Below, piece by piece: positions 1-7,015 of a stretch of DNA of 64,000 bases. The stretch covers positions 1 to 64,000 of the forward strand of contig CAYWOO010000192.1 in the NCBI GenBank assembly GCA_964458665.1. The letters are read 5' to 3'. The stretch is from JANXYW01 sp964458665. GTDB lineage: Bacteria; Chloroflexota; Dehalococcoidia; DSTF01; JACRBR01. Within the stretch, counting starts at the first letter, position 1. Every line of letters starts with the position of its first letter. The notes beneath the pieces are model-generated. The model was given only the letters and a program-made list of their open reading frames with translations, was not told the origin of the DNA and ran no database searches. The translations under genes and the position numbers were made by a program.

Positions 1-1
1 C

Positions 2-643
2 GTCGACGGCAGGCCGTTCGCGTCGGCAGCCAGCATGCTCGAAGCGGACAAACAACGCATCGCGGAGATCATCTTCCGCTACGCATTCGGATCGATCTAT
101 CGGCACCACCTGTTCAACGGCGACCCGCACCCCGGCAACTACCTGCTGCTTGATGACGGCGGCGTCGCCTTCGTCGATTACGGTTGCGTCGCCGAGTTCA
201 GCAACGAGACGATCGGCGGCTTCGTGCGCATCCTGCGCGCGGTGATGAACGATGACCACGAGGAATGGCGACGCGCCGTCGAAGCGGCGGGCATCCTGCG
301 CCCCGATGCGCCTTTCTCGACTAAGGAACTGTGGGAACACATGCACTGGTATTGGGCGCCCGTGCTGGAGGATGAGATCACGTTCACGCCGGCGCTGGCG
401 GCGGAGATGGTGCGCCGTAACACGCAGACGACGGGCATCGGCGGCCGCATCAACCAGCACTGCAACGTCCCGCCGGGCACGGTCTTCCTCACGCGGATCA
501 ACTTCGGACTGGCGGGCCTGCTGGCGAACCTGGGCGCGCGCGGCCCGTGGCGCGGCATCATCCGCGAGTACATCGATGGCGCGCCACCGTGCACGGAGTT
601 GGGACTGCTATCCGCAGCGACGACGCGCGGGCCCGCGGTATGA
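2..643 (+). CDS. AarF/UbiB (ABC1)-family kinase-like protein, C-terminal part
   Basis: The reading frame is open from the left edge, so the gene starts outside the window; the first Met (base 35) is internal. About 213 residues are visible. The early motif GDPHPGNYLLL followed by FVDYGC matches the catalytic DPHPGN and metal-binding D(F/Y)G motifs of the UbiB/AarF/COQ8 atypical kinase family. Members act at membranes, in ubiquinone/lipid metabolism or lipid handling; the substrate of this one cannot be told. The stop overlaps the next start (ATGA), so the two are translationally coupled. The N-terminal kinase lobe is not visible. Confidence 0.85.
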   Translation, partial: VDGRPFASAASMLEADKQRIAEIIFRYAFGSIYRHHLFNGDPHPGNYLLLDDGGVAFVDYGCVAEFSNETIGGFVRILRAVMNDDHEEWRRAVEAAGILRPDAPFSTKELWEHMHWYWAPVLEDEITFTPALAAEMVRRNTQTTGIGGRINQHCNVPPGTVFLTRINFGLAGLLANLGARGPWRGIIREYIDGAPPCTELGLLSAATTRGPAV

Positions 644-1182
644 CCACGCACATCGCCCTCCTTCGAGCGATCAACGTCGGTGGCACAAAACCGATCGCGA
701 TGTCCGATCTACGCGCGTTCTTCAGCGAACTGGGGCTCGATGACGTGCGCTCGCTGCTGCAGACAGGCAACGTTGTGTTCCGAGGCGGAACCAAAGCCGG
801 CGCGGCGCTCGAGCGCCTGCTGGAGTCGGAGGCGGAGAAGCGTCTCGGCCTCAGCACCACCTTCATCGTCCGCACGGCGAAGGAGTGGGAGGCGATCGTC
901 GTGCGCAATCCGTTCCCGAATGAGGCCGTCAACGATCCGTCCCATCTGGTCGCGCTGTTCCTGAAGGATGATCCGAAGCCGCCGGCCGTCGAAACATTAC
1001 GCGTAGCGGTCAGAGGTCCAGAGATCATCCAAGTCGTCGGCAAGCAGCTCTACGTGGTGTACACCGAAGGTATCGGCCGCTCCAAGCTCACGAACAAGCT
1101 CATGGAAAGGACGCTCGGCACGAGCGGCACGGGCCGGAGCTGGAACACCGTGCTGAAGATTGCGGAACTCGCGCGGGCCTGA
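640..1182 (+). CDS. DUF1697 family protein
   Basis: This 180-residue protein begins MTTHIALLRAINVGG, the N-terminal signature of DUF1697 (ALLRGINVGG followed by an LR..L..LG..DV.T.LQTGNVVF stretch; here SLLQTGNVVFRGG). The family is about 180 residues long and its biochemical function is unknown. An upstream Met at 547 is open but would lie inside the preceding gene, and homology begins at 640. The start overlaps the stop of the AarF-like gene by 4 bases (ATGA), implying co-transcription. Confidence 0.88.
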   Translation: MTTHIALLRAINVGGTKPIAMSDLRAFFSELGLDDVRSLLQTGNVVFRGGTKAGAALERLLESEAEKRLGLSTTFIVRTAKEWEAIVVRNPFPNEAVNDPSHLVALFLKDDPKPPAVETLRVAVRGPEIIQVVGKQLYVVYTEGIGRSKLTNKLMERTLGTSGTGRSWNTVLKIAELARA

Positions 1183-1210
1183 GCGCTCCTTCGCTCGCCC
1201 TTACCAATAC

Positions 1211-1240
1211 CTCTGTGCCTCTGTGCCTCTGTGCCTCCTG
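1211..1240. repeat. Short tandem repeat, CTCTGTGC units
   Basis: About three to four tandem copies of an 8-base unit (CTCTGTGC) lie between the DUF1697 and translin-like genes, which converge here. It is a simple repeat of replication-slippage type. No coding function is seen. Confidence 0.7.
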
Positions 1241-1258
1241 TGGTGAAAGAAAAGCGAG

Positions 1259-1900
1259 CTAACCGAGCTTGGACCCGAACTCCTCCAACCGCTGTTCGAG
1301 GCGGCGCTGCTGGACGGAGAGCGTAAGGTCGCCGCGTGTCTTCTCCAGGATGCCGCGGACGCTATCGGTGGTGCGGCGGAGGCCGCCGGTCATCGCGTCG
1401 GGGTAATCGACCGTCACCAGCACGGAATACATCTCGTCCATATCGCGCAGCCACTTCTCGCACTGCTCGACGTCGCCGGAGCGCAGCGTATCGAGCAGAT
1501 GGCGCCGCAGCTCGCCGACCGCCTCACCCATGCCGTTGAGGTACGCGGGCAGCTCGACATCCAGCGATTCGGGCGTCGGCAGTTCGCGGCCGGAGATCAG
1601 CGCTAGCGTGATCGACGCCTCGGCGAACTCCTTCTGCGAATCGTGGACGAAACCCGCGTGATAGATGTCGGCGTGACCTGCGAGGCTCGCCTTCGCCGTC
1701 GCCACCTGCGTGCCCGCCTTGCCGACAAGATCCTGCGCTGTAACGAAGTCGTTGCGGTGCACGGCGCGGATGGCGTTCGCGGAGAAGCGGATCGCTTCAC
1801 GGCAGAGGGGCAGCGCCTTCTCGCGCGCGACGTTCTTGTCCGCGAAGTCGGCGCGCACGCGTTCCATAATCGTGTCCAGCGTCTTCGAGATGTCGGTCAT
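1259..1900 (-). CDS. Translin family protein
   Basis: 213 residues, all-helical, starting MTDISKTLDTIMERVRADF. The C-terminal half (LPAYLNGMGEAVGELRR, then VLVTVDYPDAMTGGLRR and a basic RRLEQRLEEF end) resembles translin/TRAX proteins, which form ring-shaped octamers that bind and sometimes cleave RNA or ssDNA. Bacterial members are short and mostly uncharacterised. A longer upstream frame to 2077 is open but runs through repeat sequence without homology. There is no Shine-Dalgarno before the chosen ATG; instead TACACT sits 7 bases upstream, which suggests a leaderless mRNA. Confidence 0.75.
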   Translation of the reverse strand: MTDISKTLDTIMERVRADFADKNVAREKALPLCREAIRFSANAIRAVHRNDFVTAQDLVGKAGTQVATAKASLAGHADIYHAGFVHDSQKEFAEASITLALISGRELPTPESLDVELPAYLNGMGEAVGELRRHLLDTLRSGDVEQCEKWLRDMDEMYSVLVTVDYPDAMTGGLRRTTDSVRGILEKTRGDLTLSVQQRRLEQRLEEFGSKLG

Positions 1901-1907
1901 GGTTGGG

Positions 1908-1913
1908 AGTGTA
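1908..1913 (-). promoter_or_regulatory. -10 box of the translin-like gene, leaderless arrangement
   Basis: On the minus strand TACACT (4 of 6 to TATAAT) is followed by 7 bases and then the ATG. Transcription would start at or next to the start codon. No convincing -35 box is visible. Confidence 0.4.
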
Positions 1914-1990
1914 CAGTTCGCGGTTCGCAGTTCACAGTGGACGGAGTACCGGCACCCTACATTTTCCGCGGCGCGGGCTTTCAGCCCGCG
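1911..1990. repeat. Dispersed repeats: CAGTTCGC-type tract and GCGGGCTTTCAGCCCGC palindrome
   Basis: Bases 1911-1937 hold a degenerate tandem of GTTCGC/GTTCAC units, related to the CAGTTTG tract at 37024-37051. Bases 1972-1990 form a palindrome, CGCGGGCTT/TCAGCCCGCG, the same family as copies at 23344, 35021, 46512, 46689 and 49882. The stop codon of the following leftward DinB gene (TCA read on the plus strand, 1981-1983) lies in the loop of this palindrome. Confidence 0.75.
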
Positions 1991-2517
1991 TCGGGCTCTT
2001 GGTGCTTCCCGCGCTCCGACTCCTGGAGCGACCCGATGGTCTCGGCGCTGCGTCCGTAGATGTCGGGCACGTCCCAACCGTTGATGCCGGCGTAGGTGTC
2101 GATCTGGCTACGGTGGTGGATATCGTGCTCCAGCATCATCATCAGCACGCGCCATCCGGAAAGCGCGCCATCCGAATCGATCATCGCGACCTTGCGTTGC
2201 AGCCACGCGTCGGGCGTGCCATCAAGCGCGGAGTGGAGCTTGAGCGCGCTCTCTTCGATCGCGGCCAGCCAGCGATCGCGGCTGCTGATGTCGGGCGGCA
2301 CCGGGCTGATCCAGCCATCGCCGCGATACGCGCTCGCGAAGTACAGTCGCGATCCTGCCATGTGGCCAACAAGCGTATTGATGCTCCATGCTTTCTCGCC
2401 CTCACCGATCGCCGGCGCCCAGCCGTCGGCTTCCGGCGGCAGCGCGCGAACATCACGGACAGCGCGGCGATTGACGGCGTCGAAGTAGCGGAGGAAGTCG
2501 GCGATGGCGTGAATCAT
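1981..2517 (-). CDS. DinB-family protein (DinB_2-like four-helix bundle)
   Basis: 178 residues with the DinB/YfiT-like layout: an N-terminal helix (HAIADFLRYFDAVNRRAV), a central NTLVGHMAGSRLYF segment supplying one metal-ligand His, and a C-terminal MLEHDIHHRSQID helix with the other His residues. The family includes thiol-dependent transferases and hydrolases; no specific reaction can be assigned. The last residues (ESERGKHQEPDAG) are encoded by a dispersed palindrome that also gives the stop codon, so the C-terminus appears to have been reshaped by the repeat. It starts 2 bases after the FmdB-like gene ends. Confidence 0.85.
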   Translation of the reverse strand: MIHAIADFLRYFDAVNRRAVRDVRALPPEADGWAPAIGEGEKAWSINTLVGHMAGSRLYFASAYRGDGWISPVPPDISSRDRWLAAIEESALKLHSALDGTPDAWLQRKVAMIDSDGALSGWRVLMMMLEHDIHHRSQIDTYAGINGWDVPDIYGRSAETIGSLQESERGKHQEPDAG

Positions 2518-2519
2518 GG

Positions 2520-2855
2520 TCAGAGATCCTTGACGGCGTCCGGCAGATCACCGTCACGCGCGGCGTCGATCATGGTGCGCGCCTCGTCCGGCAAGTCCAT
2601 GCCATAGCTCTCGAACTGGTTCTCGACCCAGCGGCCGATCTGGCGCGGATCCTTGTAGTCCTCGGCGCTGCGTGGCACGGCACCGAAGTCGCTCTGGACG
2701 CGAGCAGCATCCTTGCCGACAGCGAAGCGTGAAAACGAGCGCGCCGTCTTCCCGCCGCAATGCTGGCACGCCGGCACGACCTCGCGCTCCACATTGCGCA
2801 CGAACGCGCTGGTAAGCCGCGCACACTTTTTGCATTTGTATTCGTAGATGGGCAT
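2520..2855 (-). CDS. FmdB-family zinc-ribbon protein
   Basis: 111 residues beginning MPIYEYKCKKC, the hallmark of FmdB/CxxC_CxxC regulatory-type zinc ribbons. Two Cys pairs (CKKC and CQHC) should hold one zinc. The C-terminal 60 residues are a soluble, acidic helical tail (DPRQIGRWVENQFESYGMD), also present in the paralogue just downstream of 2923. Function is unknown; the name comes from a formamidase operon regulator. It probably forms a unit with the DinB gene. Confidence 0.85.
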   Translation of the reverse strand: MPIYEYKCKKCARLTSAFVRNVEREVVPACQHCGGKTARSFSRFAVGKDAARVQSDFGAVPRSAEDYKDPRQIGRWVENQFESYGMDLPDEARTMIDAARDGDLPDAVKDL

Positions 2856-2863
2856 GGCAGTTC

Positions 2864-2869
2864 AGTATA
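2864..2869 (-). promoter_or_regulatory. -10 box TATACT of the first FmdB-like gene, leaderless arrangement
   Basis: TATACT (5 of 6) on the minus strand ends 8 bases before the ATG at 2855, leaving almost no 5' leader. No Shine-Dalgarno sequence is present before the start. Confidence 0.45.
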
Positions 2870-2922
2870 TCGAGGCGTGCCGCGCGCGCCTGCAAGCGCC
2901 GTCCATCACCCCCGGCCTATGG

Positions 2923-3291
2923 TCAGAAGTCGTCGTCGCCGCCATCGTCGCCGCCGTCATCGGCTTCGTTCATCACTGACTCGGGATCCTCGCCGCGCTC
3001 GATGCGCGAGACCATGTCGTCGAACTCGGGGCCGAGGTCTTCGCCGGCCTCGTCGCCCATGCGGCGTGCCCAGCGCGCCACAGACTTCGGATCATGCTCG
3101 TCCAGGCCGTCCATGCTCGAAGGATCGTCGAGGCTGATGCGGCCGCCATGCACCGCGAACTTCGACATCACGCGAGAAAGCCGCGGGCTACCGCAGTGTT
3201 CGCACTTCGCGCGCACGGGGGCGGATACGTTCCGCACGAAGACGGACGTGCGGCGCTTGCAGGCGAGGCAGCGGTATTCGTAGATCGGCAT
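2923..3291 (-). CDS. FmdB-family zinc-ribbon protein, acidic-tailed paralogue
   Basis: 122 residues beginning MPIYEYRCLACKRRTSVFVRN, with zinc-ligand pairs CLAC and CEHC. It shares the middle tail pattern (DPKSVARWARRMGDE) with the neighbour at 2520-2855, so the two are tandem duplicates. It ends in an unusually acidic low-complexity tail, EADDGGDDGGDDDF. The role is unknown; the acidic tail could mediate charge interactions, which is speculation. Confidence 0.85.
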   Translation of the reverse strand: MPIYEYRCLACKRRTSVFVRNVSAPVRAKCEHCGSPRLSRVMSKFAVHGGRISLDDPSSMDGLDEHDPKSVARWARRMGDEAGEDLGPEFDDMVSRIERGEDPESVMNEADDGGDDGGDDDF

Positions 3292-3328
3292 CGTGATCCA
3301 GATATCACACGGATTGGCCTACCGGCAA

Positions 3329-3709
3329 CTAACGCCGATCCGGCCGCACCGCATCTTCGATGTGGATGACGTTCTGCAAGAGCCCGCCCGCCGCCAGCTC
3401 GATCGCCACGACGTCGATGCGCAGCGGCAGGTCAGCCGCGTCGGGGTGACGCTCGATGTACCACTCGGCCGCGACGAGCAGCTTCATCGCTTTCTTGCGC
3501 GTGATCGAAAGCGCTGCCATGCCCGGATAGGCGCCGCGGCGCGTGCGCACCTCCACGAACACGAGCGCGTCGCGATCGCGGGCGACGAGGTCGATCTCGG
3601 CATCACGCACGCGGAACTTGCGGTCGATGATGCGGTAACCCTTCGCCTCGAGGTGCGCTGCCGCGGTGCGCTCACCGAAGTCGCCGAGCGACTGTCGCTC
3701 GCTAGGCAA
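3329..3709 (-). CDS. YraN/UPF0102 family putative nuclease
   Basis: 126 residues from a TTG start. GDFGERTAAAHLEAKGYRI and the following DAEIDLVARD...LVFVEVRTR pattern are diagnostic of YraN, a Holliday-junction-resolvase-like (PD-D/ExK-type) fold of about 120 residues. The start is uncertain: the frame stays open to an ATG at 3799, but that would overlap the RNase HII gene by about 98 bases with no homology in the added part. The TTG at 3709 overlaps the rnhB stop by 8 bases. rnhB-yraN adjacency is common in bacteria. Confidence 0.82.
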   Translation of the reverse strand: MPSERQSLGDFGERTAAAHLEAKGYRIIDRKFRVRDAEIDLVARDRDALVFVEVRTRRGAYPGMAALSITRKKAMKLLVAAEWYIERHPDAADLPLRIDVVAIELAAGGLLQNVIHIEDAVRPDRR

Positions 3710-4358
3710 GTGCGGGCGCCAACGCCGGTCCGCGCGCTTCCAGCGCCGCGCGCACCGGCGCGAACAGCCGCCGATGGATCGCGCACGGGCCGTGCTCATG
3801 GAGCGCGCGCTTGTGTTCTGGCGTCGCGTACCCCGCGTTGCGGTCGAAGCCGTAGGCGGGATGAACGGCGTGGTAGTCGGCCATCATGGCGTCGCGCGCA
3901 ACCTTCGCCACGATCGATCCGGCGGCGATCGATGCGACGAGTGCGTCGCCGTGGATGATCGCCCGGTGGCGGTACTCCGGCAGTGAGACGGCGTCGATCA
4001 GCAGGAGGTCCGGCCGGCACGGGAGGGCGGCGACCGCCCGGCGCATCGCGAACTTGCGTGCCGCGGTCAGTCCGATCGTGTCAATCAAGCCATGCGAAGC
4101 CGCGCCGACGCCCCAGGCGCAGTCGCGGCGAATTTCGGCGGCGAGACGCTCGCGCTCGGCAGCGGACAACATCTTGCTGTCGCGAAGCTCCGACCACCAT
4201 ACGCGGACGCGACCCGGATCGAGAATGACTGCGCCTGCGACGACCGGGCCGGCGAGTGGGCCGCAGCCGGCTTCATCGACGCCGGCGACGTGGCGACAGC
4301 CCTGCCTCCATGCAGAGATCTCAGCATTGAGCGTGGGCACTGCCTGGTAGAGGCCCAT
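3702..4358 (-). CDS. rnhB: Ribonuclease HII
   Basis: 218 residues. AGVDEAGCGPLAGPVVAGAV near residue 25 contains the first catalytic Asp and Glu; ELRDSKMLS, LLLIDAV and the C-terminal YGFDRNAGYATPEH complete the RNase HII pattern. It cleaves the RNA strand of RNA-DNA hybrids and single ribonucleotides in DNA. The open frame extends to 4607, but homology starts at MGLYQAVP (4358) and the upstream part runs through a dispersed repeat. It lies upstream of yraN. Confidence 0.93.
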   Translation of the reverse strand: MGLYQAVPTLNAEISAWRQGCRHVAGVDEAGCGPLAGPVVAGAVILDPGRVRVWWSELRDSKMLSAAERERLAAEIRRDCAWGVGAASHGLIDTIGLTAARKFAMRRAVAALPCRPDLLLIDAVSLPEYRHRAIIHGDALVASIAAGSIVAKVARDAMMADYHAVHPAYGFDRNAGYATPEHKRALHEHGPCAIHRRLFAPVRAALEARGPALAPALA

Positions 4359-4443
4359 CAGGCCGATGCTATCACCGCGGCAGCGATGCTGTAAAGGCGC
4401 GCGCTCGTTCTGGTGGGCGACTACGTGTATCTGGGGCCGATTC

Positions 4444-4467
4444 GGCAAGGCACGCCTTGCCCCTACA
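4444..4467. repeat. Dispersed palindrome ending in CCCCTACA
   Basis: GGCAAGGCACGCCTTGCC followed by CCTACA is a perfect hairpin of the family also found at 42981, 43043, 45139 and 45202. It lies between the divergent rnhB and tautomerase genes. Confidence 0.7.
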
Positions 4468-4515
4468 CTGCCTTGGGCGGGGTGCGGTGCCCTGACTGGA
4501 TGAGGAGGCCGTTCG

Positions 4516-4704
4516 ATGCCGATAGTGCGAGTCGAGATGTTCCCTGGACGCACGCACGCGCAAAAGCAGGAGCTGGCGCGCGCGATTACGGAGGCGGTGG
4601 CGAACATCGCCCATACGACGCCTGACGCAACGATTGTGATCTTCTCCGATGTGGCGCGCGAAGATTGGGCTCAGGGCGGCAAGCTCGCGTCCGACGACGA
4701 GTAG
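4516..4704 (+). CDS. 4-oxalocrotonate tautomerase family protein
   Basis: 62 residues, the typical size of 4-OT monomers. After removal of Met the N-terminal Pro (MPIVRVEMFPGR) would be the catalytic base; AQKQELARAITEAV is the conserved helix. These enzymes form hexamers and tautomerise 2-hydroxymuconate or similar keto-enols. A strong Shine-Dalgarno (GAGGAGG, 4502-4508) lies 7 bases before the ATG. No aromatic-degradation gene is nearby, so the substrate is unknown. Confidence 0.88.
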   Translation: MPIVRVEMFPGRTHAQKQELARAITEAVANIAHTTPDATIVIFSDVAREDWAQGGKLASDDE

Positions 4705-4767
4705 CAACAACGGACGAAGACTCAGGGTTCTGCCCGATGGGAGACCGCCGCGTCAGCGAGGATACTC

Positions 4768-4923
4768 ATGGAAGCGCGAGGAACGGAGAGCGATCCGCCG
4801 TCGTCGAGCGTACTAGACGAGGAGCGGGCGCTCGAGGCGGACGATCGGTGCGCCTCCGGGTGCTCTGTTATACTGGTTCGAGACTCCCCAGTGCCCCACG
4901 ACCATGACGGGGGAAAAGGTTAG
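4768..4923 (+). other. Possible small ORF upstream of ftsH (51 aa), doubtful
   Basis: An ATG with an AGGA six bases upstream opens a 51-codon frame ending 8 bases before ftsH. The peptide has a Cys pair (CASGCSVILVRDS) and a His/Asp-rich end, but no family is recognised. A -10-like box (TATACT, 4869-4874) lies inside it, so it may simply be ftsH promoter sequence. Confidence 0.2.
4869..4874 (+). promoter_or_regulatory. Candidate -10 box for ftsH
   Basis: TATACT matches the -10 consensus at 5 of 6 positions and lies 57 bases before the ftsH ATG. No good -35 box is visible 16-18 bases upstream. Confidence 0.35.
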
Positions 4924-4931
4924 GTTAGCCC

Positions 4932-6926
4932 ATGAGTTCTCGCTGGCTGCGAAACAGCTTCATCTATCTGCTCATTCTCGTCGCCGTTGTGGCGATCGTG
5001 TTCTCCTTCTTCAGAGGCGGGGACAGCTCGAAGAACCTCACTTGGGGCGAGGTCATTGCGAACGGCCGCGAAGGCAAGCTGCAAAGCATCGAGATCAATG
5101 GCCAGAACTCCAAAATCGAGCTCCGAAACGACACGACGAAGTACACGTCGCGCATCGGCAGGAACACCGACATCGAGCGGGTACTAAAAGACAACGACAC
5201 GGTTATCGGCGGCAGTGGTGACAAGTCCGTAGAAGTCAAGTACAAGGAGCCCTCGCAGTGGGGCGCCTGGACGGGAATCCTGATCACATTCGCACCGATC
5301 CTCGTCTTTGGCGCGATCCTGATCTTCATGATGCGTCAGGCGCAGGGCTCCAACAGTCAGGCGATGAGCTTCGGCAAGAGCCGCGCGCGCATGTTCACCG
5401 GCAACAAGACCACCGTGACGTTTGCGGATGTCGCCGGCGTCGATGAGGCGAAGGAAGAGCTCGCCGAAGTGGTGGAGTTCCTCAAATATCCGGAGAAGTT
5501 TGCCGCGCTGGGTGCGCGCATCCCGCGTGGTGTGCTGCTTGTCGGCCCTCCCGGCACCGGCAAGACGCTGCTTTCGCGCGCGACCGCGGGCGAAGCAGGT
5601 GTGCCGTTCTTCTCGATCAGCGGCTCCGAATTCGTGGAGATGTTCGTCGGCGTCGGCGCAAGCCGCGTGCGCGATCTCTTCGATCAAGCGAAGCGCAACT
5701 CGCCATGCATCGTCTTCGTCGATGAAATCGACGCCGTCGGCCGGCAGCGTGGCGCCGGGCTCGGCGGCTCGCACGATGAGCGCGAGCAGACACTGAACCA
5801 GATCCTAGTCGAGATGGACGGCTTCGACACGAACACCAACGTTATCGTTGTCGCCGCGACGAACCGCCCGGACATCCTGGACCCCGCATTGCTGCGGCCC
5901 GGCCGTTTCGACCGCCAGGTGATCCTCGACGCGCCTGACAGCAAGGGCCGCGCGATGATCCTCGAGGTCCACACGAAGGGCAAGCCATTCGAGAAGGATG
6001 TCGACCTGCCGACGCTCGCCAAGCAGACGCCTGGCTTTTCGGGCGCCGATCTGGCGAACCTCGTGAACGAAGCGGCGATTCTCGCGGCGCGGCGCAACAA
6101 GAAAAAGATCGGCATGAGCGAGTTCAACGAAGCCGTTGACCGCGTCATCGCCGGTCCGGAGCGCAAGAGCCGCGTCATCACGCCGAAGGAGAAGGAGATC
6201 ATCGCGTACCACGAGGGTGGACACGCGCTGGTCGGCCACCTGCTCGCGGACTCCGATCCGCCCTATAAGGTGAGCATCGTATCCCGTGGGTTGATGGGCG
6301 GGTTCACGCGCTACCTGCCCGAAGAAGACAGCCACCTCCGTTCGCGCTCGCAGTTCAAGGCGATGCTGGCGGCGGCGCTGGGCGGACTCTGCGCCGAGGA
6401 GTTAATCCTCGGTGGCGAAGCGACGACAGGCCCGTCGAACGACCTCAGCAAGGCGACAAGCATCGCGCGCAACATGGTGACGCAGTGGGGCATGAGCGAA
6501 CGGCTCGGCCCGCGCACCTTCGGTAACAAGCAGGAGTTGGTGTTCCTCGGTCGCGAGATCGGCGAGCAGCGCAACTACAGCGAGAAGGTGGCGGAAGAGA
6601 TCGACGAAGAGGTGCGCCGCCTCTTGGACCACGCGTACCAGACCGCGCGCACACTGCTCATCGACAATCGCGACCGGTTGGATCGACTCGTGAAGATCCT
6701 GCTGGACGTGGAGAATATCGAGGGCGACGACCTGAAGCGGATTCTCGACGGCCTCGATCTCGAAACGCCGCCGTCGAACGATCTGCCGCCGGCAGCGCCG
6801 CAGCCCGCCGAAGATGTGCACGAGACGAAGGACGCGCCGGGCCCGCAGCCCAAACTTGGCCCACCCGGACTCGCCTGGGGTAGTCAATCGAACATCACAC
6901 TGGACGCCGACGGCCTCGATTCATAA
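4932..6926 (+). CDS. ftsH: ATP-dependent zinc metalloprotease FtsH
   Basis: 664 residues. Two membrane segments (about 7-27 and 111-134) flank a short external domain, followed by the AAA module: Walker A GPPGTGKT (205-212), Walker B VFVDEIDA (DE at 264-265) and the second region of homology with ATNRPDILDPALLRPGRFD. The M41 protease zinc site HEGGH is at 427-431. It is a membrane-anchored hexamer degrading misassembled membrane proteins and some soluble regulators. The C-terminal ~50 residues are Pro/Asp-rich and disordered. The leader contains only a weak GAAAAGG-like ribosome-binding site. Confidence 0.97.
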   Translation: MSSRWLRNSFIYLLILVAVVAIVFSFFRGGDSSKNLTWGEVIANGREGKLQSIEINGQNSKIELRNDTTKYTSRIGRNTDIERVLKDNDTVIGGSGDKSVEVKYKEPSQWGAWTGILITFAPILVFGAILIFMMRQAQGSNSQAMSFGKSRARMFTGNKTTVTFADVAGVDEAKEELAEVVEFLKYPEKFAALGARIPRGVLLVGPPGTGKTLLSRATAGEAGVPFFSISGSEFVEMFVGVGASRVRDLFDQAKRNSPCIVFVDEIDAVGRQRGAGLGGSHDEREQTLNQILVEMDGFDTNTNVIVVAATNRPDILDPALLRPGRFDRQVILDAPDSKGRAMILEVHTKGKPFEKDVDLPTLAKQTPGFSGADLANLVNEAAILAARRNKKKIGMSEFNEAVDRVIAGPERKSRVITPKEKEIIAYHEGGHALVGHLLADSDPPYKVSIVSRGLMGGFTRYLPEEDSHLRSRSQFKAMLAAALGGLCAEELILGGEATTGPSNDLSKATSIARNMVTQWGMSERLGPRTFGNKQELVFLGREIGEQRNYSEKVAEEIDEEVRRLLDHAYQTARTLLIDNRDRLDRLVKILLDVENIEGDDLKRILDGLDLETPPSNDLPPAAPQPAEDVHETKDAPGPQPKLGPPGLAWGSQSNITLDADGLDS

Positions 6927-6954
6927 GGCCAAGGCGGCGGAATGCGATGACGAG

Positions 6955-6984
6955 GGCTCCCAAGCGGGGGGCCTTCTTCTTTGT
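6955..6984 (+). terminator. Rho-independent terminator after ftsH
   Basis: GGCTCCC (6955-6961) pairs with GGGGGCC (6967-6973, one G-T pair) across a 5-base loop and is followed by the T-rich stretch TTCTTCTTTGT. It separates ftsH from the ABC-F gene. Confidence 0.55.
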
Positions 6985-7015
6985 GTATCAGCAACCAGGA
7001 ACCGAGACGACACCT